Of a stretch of 64,000 bases of DNA, positions 8,335 to 15,764 are shown in pieces. Position numbers and translations under genes: made by a program. The stretch comes from JAPXLN01 sp033809515 (lineage in GTDB: Bacteria; Bacillota; Sulfobacillia; Fermentithermobacillales; Fermentithermobacillaceae), in contig JAPXLN010000006.1 of the NCBI GenBank assembly GCA_033809515.1, positions 24,206 through 88,205 on the forward strand, read 5' to 3'. Under the pieces are notes generated by a model. It did not search any database, was not told where the DNA came from, and worked only from the letters and a program-made list of their open reading frames with translations. Position 1 is the first letter of the stretch, and every line of letters begins with the position of its first letter.

Positions 8335-10787
8335 TAAGGAGATGGCTTGGCCTTGCCCGCCTGAGAAGAGCTGCAAAGCAAGAGAAACGTCCCGGGCGCA
8401 AGGCGCTCCCCCTGCAAAAGGTCGCGCTTTTGGGCCCATGCATAGCTGCCCTTTGGGGCGCGACTTTCCCTTCTAAGACAGGTTGCGCCCTGTCTTTTGC
8501 GGGGGCCCTTGGGCTTGTGCTTTGCTCCTTTGCGGCACGACAAAGGCACCGCAAAAGGGCCCGCAAAGCCCTGGCCTTCTCGGTTATCCTGGTCACATCT
8601 TGTCTTTTCGCCTTAAGAGGGTTCCACTGGCAGAGCTGTGCCGCTTTGGCAGAGAAACTGGCCTCTGAAGGGGTTTCCGTGACCTTGACCCTCAGGGTTG
8701 CCCGTCTGCCCCAGCAGTCAGAAAGCAAATACGGCGGCCAAACCTCGCTGCACTTCACAGGCGAAGTACTTTCGGCCTCAACCGAAGCTTCCGGCCCACT
8801 GGAAGGCCGGCTTCGGGGCCAGAAAGTGTCTGTCCGGACCTACGGCAGCAGAGGGATTGCCCCCGGTTGTGGCGACGTTGTGGTGGTGAAGTGCAAATTC
8901 ACACATGTCCGGCGCGCCATGAACCCAGGAGAGTTTGATGAGCGGCGCTATCTCCAGAGCAAGAGGATCTTTTACGCAGCTGCAGGCACCATCCAGGAGA
9001 TCCATCCGGATCGCCGGGACTCTTTAGCTGCCGCTCTACTGCGAGTTATTCGCCTTGAGCCGGTCACAACCATGATGAGAGACGTCCTTGACCAAAACCT
9101 TCCTCAAGATGACAGCGCCGTCCTCAAAGGGATTCTTCTGGGAGAAGACGGCGACATCAGCAAGCCGGATATCCAGGACTTTCGCCGGTCAGGACTATAT
9201 CGCTTTTTGAGCGTAACGGGATTCCACATCGAACTGGCAGCCAGAGTCGTAGAGAAGGCAGGAACCCGGCTTACGAGAAAACGAGGATTCCCCTGTTTTC
9301 TGGGCGCATCTGCCGCTCTATGCCTAGGTCAGCTTGCCGGATGGACGGCCGGCTCCATACGGGCTGCCACCTGCTGTTCCATGCGCCTTCTCTCATATGG
9401 CTTCAGGGCCAGGTACGACACAATAGCCGGACTCTCTCTGGCCGGGCTCCTGACAGCGTGGGCCATCCCCTTTCCACTGCAAGACGCCGGGTTCAAGCTA
9501 TCCTTCGCAGGTTCCCTGGGCGCCTGGGCCGGAAGAAGATATCCGGGCAGATTTCACATGCTCCTGGTCCTTGTTCCTATGATGGCCGCCACCTTCCAGG
9601 AGGTATCTGCTGCCGGTTTGCTTCTTGGAGGGTTCTGGATGGGGATCCTTGCATGCCTGATTCCCCTTTGCCTTGCGCTGCTCCTGGTTCCCAAAGCCTG
9701 GGCTGCCTTAGGCTGGGCCCCTCATCTAATGCTTCGGGGGATCCGGGTCGTGTCCTCGCAGGTATCCTCGATTCCGCTTTCAACCTGGGCAGTTTTTTGC
9801 CCGACCACAGCCGAGCTGACCCTGTGGTACGCTATCCTCGGTCTTTGGTGCCTTCAACAGGAAAGGGCCGCCAGGCGGACCGGGGATCCGCGAAGTCTTG
9901 TGAGGAAACGCAGGTCTTCTCTTACCGCCCTTGGCCTGGCATGTTTCCCGGCCCTGGCCTGTTGCCTGCTTATACTGGCCTCACTGCGAGTCTGCCTTCC
10001 CTGGCCCGAGATAATCTTCCTAAGTGTGGGTCAGGGTGACTGCGCCGTAGCCCGGTACAGGAAAACCACCGTCATAATCGATACAGGGACCCCCGAAGCC
10101 TTCGCCGGGCATGTCCTTCCCTATCTCAGGAGGCAGGGTCTAAACCAGGTGGACCTGGCCGTCATCTCCCACCTGCATTCCGACCACGTTGGGGGTGCGC
10201 CTTCCCTTTGTGAACAGGTGCGCCTTGGGGGTTTTCTTACGGCTAAAGGGACAGCCAAAGCTCTTGAGAATCTGCTTTTGGCAGAGTCTTCGGGGCACGC
10301 CAAGCCAACGGTAACCGAGGCTGAGGGCGGCAAGTGGTACAGGGTTGGCAGTTTCCTTCTGTACGTGTGCGATTCACTTCCTTCTCCTGACGCAGCTATG
10401 TCCGGAGACCTCAATGAGGCAAGCTTGATAGTGCTCTTGTACACAGACAAAGGTCGTCTTTTGGCAGAGTTCTGGGGGGATGCCACTGCCCCGGCCATAC
10501 AGCGAGCTTTGCCCGGCATCAGACTGGATACGCCAGGACAAAATGGCGTGTGGGCGGTGAAAGTCCCCCATCATGGAAGCAAGGACTCGCTGGTAAGCGG
10601 ATTTTACGATAGACTGGACGGTGGAATAGCTATTGTATCTGTAGGTTCCAACGCTTATGGTCATCCCTCACCCGAGGCCATATCCATGCCAGGGGAGAGA
10701 GGGCTCTCGGTGTTCCGGACTGATAGGACCGGAGGAGTGACGGTGACCTTTCTGAGGGGAGTAAGGGCCAGGGCGTTCGTTAGATAG
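8316..10787 (+). CDS. comEC: DNA internalization channel protein ComEC/Rec2
   Basis: 823 residues, slightly longer than typical ComEC. Order: N-terminal membrane helices, a soluble OB-like DUF4131 region (about 95-240), the multi-helix Competence domain (about 260-560; family segment G-I-L-L-G-E and S-V-T-G-F-H-I), and a C-terminal metallo-beta-lactamase domain (about 570-820) with H-L-H-S-D-H-V-G-G starting at residue 619. ComEC forms the channel that takes single-stranded DNA into the cytosol during transformation. The start is uncertain: ATG 8316 lies inside the preceding terminator hairpin, while AAGGAG at 8336-8341 would suit a start near 8350, where no standard in-frame codon exists. 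Confidence 0.92.
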   Translation: MAPLLLLRRWLGLARLRRAAKQEKRPGRKALPLQKVALLGPCIAALWGATFPSKTGCALSFAGALGLVLCSFAARQRHRKRARKALAFSVILVTSCLFALRGFHWQSCAALAEKLASEGVSVTLTLRVARLPQQSESKYGGQTSLHFTGEVLSASTEASGPLEGRLRGQKVSVRTYGSRGIAPGCGDVVVVKCKFTHVRRAMNPGEFDERRYLQSKRIFYAAAGTIQEIHPDRRDSLAAALLRVIRLEPVTTMMRDVLDQNLPQDDSAVLKGILLGEDGDISKPDIQDFRRSGLYRFLSVTGFHIELAARVVEKAGTRLTRKRGFPCFLGASAALCLGQLAGWTAGSIRAATCCSMRLLSYGFRARYDTIAGLSLAGLLTAWAIPFPLQDAGFKLSFAGSLGAWAGRRYPGRFHMLLVLVPMMAATFQEVSAAGLLLGGFWMGILACLIPLCLALLLVPKAWAALGWAPHLMLRGIRVVSSQVSSIPLSTWAVFCPTTAELTLWYAILGLWCLQQERAARRTGDPRSLVRKRRSSLTALGLACFPALACCLLILASLRVCLPWPEIIFLSVGQGDCAVARYRKTTVIIDTGTPEAFAGHVLPYLRRQGLNQVDLAVISHLHSDHVGGAPSLCEQVRLGGFLTAKGTAKALENLLLAESSGHAKPTVTEAEGGKWYRVGSFLLYVCDSLPSPDAAMSGDLNEASLIVLLYTDKGRLLAEFWGDATAPAIQRALPGIRLDTPGQNGVWAVKVPHHGSKDSLVSGFYDRLDGGIAIVSVGSNAYGHPSPEAISMPGERGLSVFRTDRTGGVTVTFLRGVRARAFVR

Positions 10788-10835
10788 CTCTAACTTTCTG
10801 GAATTCAGATCCTTTGACGAGGTTGGTGAACCCTG

Positions 10836-12071
10836 TTGAGAAACTGGAATCAGGACAAGCACCCTGTCTTTTTTCTCGGTGTTGCCCTCTTGGGGCTGGT
10901 GATGTGCGCAGCTTTGATTGCCCGGGAAAACGTTGTATCTGAGAACGTATGGGCGCTGGGGGTTTCGCTTGCAGGCATGCCTGCAAGCGAGGCAGGCCAG
11001 GTGGTGGCCGCAAGAGCTCGCGAGATTGAGCGCGGGCCTTTTACTTTTGTCGCAGGTGACCTTAGCTTTCAGGTAGAGAGCCATGAGCTAAGGGTAGTCC
11101 TCGACGATCTGCATCTCAAAGAGAGTATCCAGGTTTATGTGGCCTTACGACCTAAGGCGCTGCCTGCTTTCGTGTTCAGGATGGGTAAGCAAAGGGTGGT
11201 GGCAGCTTCGTCTTCATTAGATACTCCGGACGCGGGTTTGGTCCTGGAACGGATCGCTAATGCTTTGTCGAAAGAGCCCTTACCCAGCCGCTACGGGTTT
11301 TCTGGGCGTGAGCTTGAGATTTTTCCTCCGGAAGAGGGCCAGGTTGTAACCGTGGAGGATGTAAGGGAAGCTCTTAGCAGCCTCTCAGGCACGGTTATTC
11401 AGGTGCCTTTCCATGCGGTTTTTGCTCCTGCTTCCGGGGAACCCGAACAGCTGGTCCTCCTTGGGGAGTTCTCCACCTCCTATGACGAGAAAGATACAGA
11501 CCGGAACGCAAACCTGCGTTTGGCCGGGGCAGCCGTTCACGGTAAGGTGCTGGAAACCGGCGCCACATACAGTTTCAACAAGTCAGCAGGGGAGAGGACC
11601 GCTGCCAAAGGTTACCGGTATGCCAATGTGGTAGTAGGCGACCACCTGGAACCGGGCCTTGCCGGAGGCATCTGCCAGATCACTACAACCTTGTTTAACG
11701 CCGCTATCAGAGCCGGACTTACGTTTCCTGAGGTTCATGCCCACGGAATCCCGGTAGATTACGTACCTCCCGGATGCGACTCTGCCGTTGCCTGGAGCTA
11801 CCTCGATCTTAAGATAAGAAACAATACAAAGTCTGCCATTGTCTTTGGCGCCTGGGTAGAAAACGGTCAGGTGACAGCCAGGGTTTTCGGAAGGACAACC
11901 GGCATGACTTACGAGATTGACACGGTAACAGTGGAGGAGTACCCGGAAGAGGGGAAGGAACCAGGCCTGCTGGTTGAGACCTACCGTGTGGCCAAACGCG
12001 ACGGTGAGGTTGTGGAAAGGACTCTTGTTATGAGGTCACGGTACCTGCCCAGGGTCCCTCTGAAAAAGTGA
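10836..12071 (+). CDS. VanW family protein with peptidoglycan-binding-like domain
   Basis: 411 residues: one N-terminal membrane helix (about 11-30), a YoaR-like putative peptidoglycan-binding domain (about 40-200) and a VanW domain (about 225-365) with G-A-T-Y-S-F-N, A-G-G-I-C-Q-I-T-T-T-L-F-N-A and H-G-I-P-V-D-Y-V-P-P-G. VanW occurs in some vancomycin-resistance clusters, but its biochemical role is unknown, and chromosomal copies like this are common in Firmicutes with no resistance context. Start is TTG 10836 with a weak ribosome binding site. Confidence 0.88.
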   Translation: MRNWNQDKHPVFFLGVALLGLVMCAALIARENVVSENVWALGVSLAGMPASEAGQVVAARAREIERGPFTFVAGDLSFQVESHELRVVLDDLHLKESIQVYVALRPKALPAFVFRMGKQRVVAASSSLDTPDAGLVLERIANALSKEPLPSRYGFSGRELEIFPPEEGQVVTVEDVREALSSLSGTVIQVPFHAVFAPASGEPEQLVLLGEFSTSYDEKDTDRNANLRLAGAAVHGKVLETGATYSFNKSAGERTAAKGYRYANVVVGDHLEPGLAGGICQITTTLFNAAIRAGLTFPEVHAHGIPVDYVPPGCDSAVAWSYLDLKIRNNTKSAIVFGAWVENGQVTARVFGRTTGMTYEIDTVTVEEYPEEGKEPGLLVETYRVAKRDGEVVERTLVMRSRYLPRVPLKK

Positions 12072-12081
12072 GCGATGAGGC

Positions 12082-13083
12082 ATGAGGAAAACCAGGAAGG
12101 CATTTGACGTGATTGAGGATATCACCGCCGGCAAGGTGGCGCCGGTCTACCTTATCTATGGGGAGGAGGTCTACTGGCACCGGGCGCTCACGGATGCTCT
12201 CATTGCCCGGTTTACCGATGGGGCAGAGACCCTTTCCGGCGATGAGACTCAGTGGGAAGACCTCCGGAGCATGCTGAGCCAGCCTTCATTCTTCGGCCCC
12301 AGGATGTGGGTAATCAGAGATGCCCATCTCATGCAGGGTTCTAAACAAGAACCGGGTATCCGGGTTATTGCCCCAGGAAACTGCCTGGTTCTGTCTTGTC
12401 CTGTGAAGGATAGCCCTCTTTCCGGAAGGGCATCCGGAGCCTGGGATGAATTGGGCCTGCAGGTGATTGAGGCCGCTCAGCCTTCCTATTCAGAGGCCGT
12501 GCAATGGGTATCCAGGAATCTGGCTTCTCACGGACTGAAGCTGACCGGAGAAGCGGCCGAGAACCTTGTTTCGATTACCGGACGCAGTATAGAAAGGCTC
12601 AACCATGAGGCGGAGAAAATCAGATTGTACCTGGCGGGCGGTCCGGTAAAGCAGGTAACGCCTTCAGTGATCGCCGCATGCGTTTCAGCCGATCCTGAGA
12701 AAACCGCCTTCGGATTCGTAGATGCCGTTGCAGCAAAAGACTCTGCCGGAGCTTCATCTGAACTGGCTCAGCTTCAGGCCAGGGGAGTAAACCCTATTAT
12801 GCTCATAGCTATGCTATCATCTCACTTCGTGCTCTTGTGGAGGGCCAAGGAGTACGCAAGAAAAGAGAAATCCCAGGGTTCTATTGAGAAGGCCCTGGGA
12901 GTCCACCCATATTCGGCCAGAAAAGCTCTGAGGCAGTCCAGGCAATGGACTTTTTCACAGCTTGAAGAGGCAGTATTCACGTTGTGCCGCGTTGATCAGT
13001 CTATTAAGTCAGGGCTCATGGATCCCTCATCCGGCATCCAGTTTCTAGTCTTGAACTTGTGTAACCTCACAGACAGCCCATAG
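12082..13083 (+). CDS. holA: DNA polymerase III delta subunit
   Basis: 333 residues, standard HolA size. N-terminal A-P-V-Y-L-I-Y-G-E-E-V-Y matches the family's P-loop-like start. The AAA-like lid (A-E-K-I-R-L-Y) and the C-terminal collar domain (H-P-Y-S-A-R-K-A-L-R-Q-S) are recognisable. Delta opens the beta sliding clamp within the clamp-loader complex. In many Firmicutes the order is comEC-holA-rpsT; here a vanW gene lies between comEC and holA, and rpsT is downstream on the opposite strand. Confidence 0.92.
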   Translation: MRKTRKAFDVIEDITAGKVAPVYLIYGEEVYWHRALTDALIARFTDGAETLSGDETQWEDLRSMLSQPSFFGPRMWVIRDAHLMQGSKQEPGIRVIAPGNCLVLSCPVKDSPLSGRASGAWDELGLQVIEAAQPSYSEAVQWVSRNLASHGLKLTGEAAENLVSITGRSIERLNHEAEKIRLYLAGGPVKQVTPSVIAACVSADPEKTAFGFVDAVAAKDSAGASSELAQLQARGVNPIMLIAMLSSHFVLLWRAKEYARKEKSQGSIEKALGVHPYSARKALRQSRQWTFSQLEEAVFTLCRVDQSIKSGLMDPSSGIQFLVLNLCNLTDSP

Positions 13084-13114
13084 CTTACCGTGGCCACTCA
13101 GTGGCAGACGGTGA

Positions 13115-13366
13115 TTACATGCGGGCTGCCAACCGCGACTTATACCGGGCTCCTGTGTTAGGTTTCAGTACTCCCTTGGTCACTGCCCGGTCAATAGCTG
13201 ACTGAACCTGTTTGTAGGCCTCGACTATGCGCTCCTCGTCTTGGGAGTTGACCGCATCTTTGTACTGACGAATACGGGTACGCACCATGGAACGTACTGC
13301 CATGTTGCGTATGCGGCGTTTTTGGGATCGCCGGACATCCTTTTCGCTTGATTTGATGTTTGCCAA
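13115..13366 (-). CDS. rpsT: Small ribosomal subunit protein bS20
   Basis: 83 residues starting A-N-I-K-S-S-E-K-D, with the basic R-R-S-Q-K-R-R-I-R-N helix and C-terminal K-G-V-L-K-P-N-T-G-A-R-Y-K-S-R-L typical of S20, which binds 16S rRNA in the 30S subunit. TTG 13366 is chosen because GGAGGT lies 7 bases before it and because it gives the conserved N-terminus. It converges with holA. Confidence 0.96.
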   Translation of the reverse strand: MANIKSSEKDVRRSQKRRIRNMAVRSMVRTRIRQYKDAVNSQDEERIVEAYKQVQSAIDRAVTKGVLKPNTGARYKSRLAARM

Positions 13367-13400
13367 ATATTGCACCTCCAAGAGAAGGCTAACACTCTGC

Positions 13401-13430
13401 ATCTTATCATCAGGTATTCCTTCTGTGCAA
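13401..13430 (-). promoter_or_regulatory. Candidate sigma-A promoter of rpsT
   Basis: On the minus strand TTGCAC (13430-13425), an 18-base spacer, then TAAGAT (13406-13401), about 35 bases before the rpsT start codon. Confidence 0.55.
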
Positions 13431-13504
13431 CCGTTGTCTGACTCTGAGCCTGATTTTATATGCCCGAATGACCCCGGGACCGCAAGTTGGGCCGGCTACA
13501 AGGC

Positions 13505-14323
13505 CTACGGAGCAAGGCTGCTCAGTTCCCGTACATAGAGATCCATACAAGTCACAAACTGCTTGATTGCTGAAGCTGCTTTGGTGCCGTTACCGCCTGC
13601 TATTTCCTGTGCTGTTCGGACGGCTTTGTAGAGTTCTTCTGTGACGGCTACTGCTGAACTGTGAACCCGGGCCAGGCCTGTTTCTGGGGTGATCTTGGCC
13701 AGGTCACTTTTGACAGCCCCCAGGTCTGTCTCCATTGCAGACAGGTCAACTTGACTGTCTTGGCCTAACACCGTCGAATCCAGGTACGAAAGGAGCGACG
13801 CCACAGCTTTGTCGGCTTTATCAAAAGCTTTCTTCAGGCTCTCTACGTGAGAGCTGTTTCCGGTGAAACTGAATGAGTAAGATGATACCTGCATAGTGCC
13901 TACATAGGGCTTTTCGCTTGCGCCAAGCTTGGGCTGTACAGTTGATGAGATCCTGTCGGCCGCGTCTTTTGAACCGGCGATACCGCAGTACACCTTGTAG
14001 AGAGGATCGGGGCTCATAACCGCAGCGCCGACGCCCTTCTTAAGAGCTTCGTCTACGAGCTTGTCGGCATTATCTTTGTTGGCAAACGCCCCGATTTGGA
14101 CCCGGTACAACGTCAGCGAACTCGTCTGGACCTGGCCTGTTGCAGTTGTGATCTTAGACGGGTCGTCCCCGGATACAGGTTGTCCTCCGGGAGACCTGTG
14201 AAGCAGAGAAGCCAGAAAGTACTTGCCGATGAGATAGCCCGAACCTACGAATGCCAGAGCTATGATCACAAACACGAGAGTTTGCGAGATCGCCCGTGTG
14301 CGGCCCATTCTGCTTCGCCGCAT
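13505..14323 (-). CDS. SPOR-domain membrane protein
   Basis: 272 residues: basic N-terminus, one membrane helix (about 15-36), then a SPOR domain (about 68-145; Y-R-V-Q-I-G-A-F-A-N-K-D-N-A and L-Y-K-V-Y-C-G). A C-terminal helical region (about 170-272) has no clear family assignment. SPOR domains bind denuded glycan strands at the septum or spore wall. ATG 14323 is chosen for its GGGGGAGGTG site. It follows folC on the same strand, where Firmicutes often place a SPOR or cell-division protein. A role in the division or sporulation septum is inferred. Confidence 0.82.
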   Translation of the reverse strand: MRRSRMGRTRAISQTLVFVIIALAFVGSGYLIGKYFLASLLHRSPGGQPVSGDDPSKITTATGQVQTSSLTLYRVQIGAFANKDNADKLVDEALKKGVGAAVMSPDPLYKVYCGIAGSKDAADRISSTVQPKLGASEKPYVGTMQVSSYSFSFTGNSSHVESLKKAFDKADKAVASLLSYLDSTVLGQDSQVDLSAMETDLGAVKSDLAKITPETGLARVHSSAVAVTEELYKAVRTAQEIAGGNGTKAASAIKQFVTCMDLYVRELSSLAP

Positions 14324-14390
14324 GGACTTACACCTCCCCCAAATAATCACTGGGTTCCGGACATTGCCGAAACATTACTACCAAGAATCC

Positions 14391-15764
14391 TTATTCCCAA
14401 GTACTATCAGTAATGCCAAGCCTTCTGCGGATATGCGTTCTCAGAGGTCCTATGAGATATAATGATCCGCAGCTTAGGATTACATCGTCCGGTCCTGCTT
14501 TTTCAAGAGCCAGGTCAAAAGCTCGTCTTGGGTCAGGTTCCACTGTGACATTCTGCGTATGCTTTCTTGCTTCCTCTGCAAGAATCGCAGGTTCCAGACT
14601 GCGCGGCGAGTCAGGTTTGGTAAGTATGATCTCATCGCACTGGGGAGCAATGAAGGCAGTTGACTCTCTGTAAGGCTTATCTGCGAGTATGCCGTAAACA
14701 CATATAAGCTTGTTTCTTGAAACGCTCTCTACTGCCTGTGACAGAGCTCTGATGCCTTCCGGGTTGTGAGCTACGTCCAGTATTATGGCAGGGCCCTTGG
14801 ACATTATCTCGAAACGCCCTGGCCACCTGGTGGCGGCCAATCCAGCCCTTATGGATTCAGGTCCTGCGTAGATTGGTTTTCGGGACGTGTGTTTTCGTGC
14901 GGCTTCCACTGCAGTTACTGCTACAGCTGCGTTTTGCTGCTGGTATTTGCCAAGGAGGGGCACTTTCAGGTTGCGGTGGCAGAACCCGGGGCCGGCAACG
15001 TCAATCACTTGTCCGTAAATGGAACTGGATACCTGGTTCCAGCTTGCGCATGTTGAAATCTGCTGCGCCTTTGCGGATGTTTGGTTCAAACCCTGTTTTA
15101 CCTGATAAAGGGGAGCGTTCAATTTCCCGGCGACACTTGAGATGACGCCGAAAGACTCGTCCTCAACCACTCCTGTGACCACCGGCACACCTTGCTTGAT
15201 TATGCCCGATTTCTCAAAGGCGATTTCGGCCAGGGTATTTCCAAGCCTGTCAGTGTGATCGAAAGATATAGTCGTAATGATGGATACTGCAGGTTCTACA
15301 ACATTTGTAGCGTCAAAGCGCCCGCCTAACCCTACTTCCAAAGAGACAAAGTCGCAGTTTTCCCCGGCGAAGTACAGAAAAGCCATAGCTGTTATTATCT
15401 CAAACTCGGTTGGGTGTTCCTCGCCCATTTCGACCATCTGCTCAACTCTGGGGCGCACCTGGTTTACTAGGTCTATCAGACTTTTTTCCGAAATCAGCTT
15501 GCCGTTAATCGTCATGCGTTCCCGGAAGTCCTCCAGGTAGGGCGAGATATACATGCCTGTCCTGTACCCGGCCGCCCGGAGAATGGAAGCTGTCATTGCA
15601 GTGACCGAACCCTTGCCGTTTGTGCCTGCTACATGAATGTACTCAGGTTCTTTCTCGGGGTTTCCCAAGAGGTTCAGGAGCGTGGATGTTCTATGGAGTC
15701 CGGGTTTTGACCCGAACCGCGCCGTTGAGTGTATCCATGCCAGGGCTTCGTCGTAAGCTTTCAT
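14391..15764 (-). CDS. folC: Bifunctional folylpolyglutamate synthase / dihydrofolate synthase
   Basis: 457 residues, normal for FolC. P-loop V-A-G-T-N-G-K-G-S-V-T-A-M (about 43-55), the Mur-ligase-type S-L-E-V-G-L-G-G-R-F-D-A-T-N segment (about 140), S-F-D-H-T-D and the C-terminal D-V-A-H-N-P-E-G motif. It adds glutamate to dihydropteroate and to folates, using ATP. Its start overlaps the valS stop by 4 bases, so the two are probably translationally coupled, the usual valS-folC arrangement in Firmicutes. Confidence 0.95.
   Translation of the reverse strand: MKAYDEALAWIHSTARFGSKPGLHRTSTLLNLLGNPEKEPEYIHVAGTNGKGSVTAMTASILRAAGYRTGMYISPYLEDFRERMTINGKLISEKSLIDLVNQVRPRVEQMVEMGEEHPTEFEIITAMAFLYFAGENCDFVSLEVGLGGRFDATNVVEPAVSIITTISFDHTDRLGNTLAEIAFEKSGIIKQGVPVVTGVVEDESFGVISSVAGKLNAPLYQVKQGLNQTSAKAQQISTCASWNQVSSSIYGQVIDVAGPGFCHRNLKVPLLGKYQQQNAAVAVTAVEAARKHTSRKPIYAGPESIRAGLAATRWPGRFEIMSKGPAIILDVAHNPEGIRALSQAVESVSRNKLICVYGILADKPYRESTAFIAPQCDEIILTKPDSPRSLEPAILAEEARKHTQNVTVEPDPRRAFDLALEKAGPDDVILSCGSLYLIGPLRTHIRRRLGITDSTWE

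Noticed and set aside
9320..10039. 239-codon plus frame
   Set aside because: Alternative frame inside comEC; the comEC frame has the family motifs on both sides.
10836..12071. Vancomycin-resistance determinant
   Set aside because: VanW-domain proteins occur widely without vanHAX genes, and none are present here.
13090..13110. Short palindrome GCCACT/AGTGGC between holA and rpsT
   Set aside because: Loop of one base and no T tract, so not a plausible terminator.
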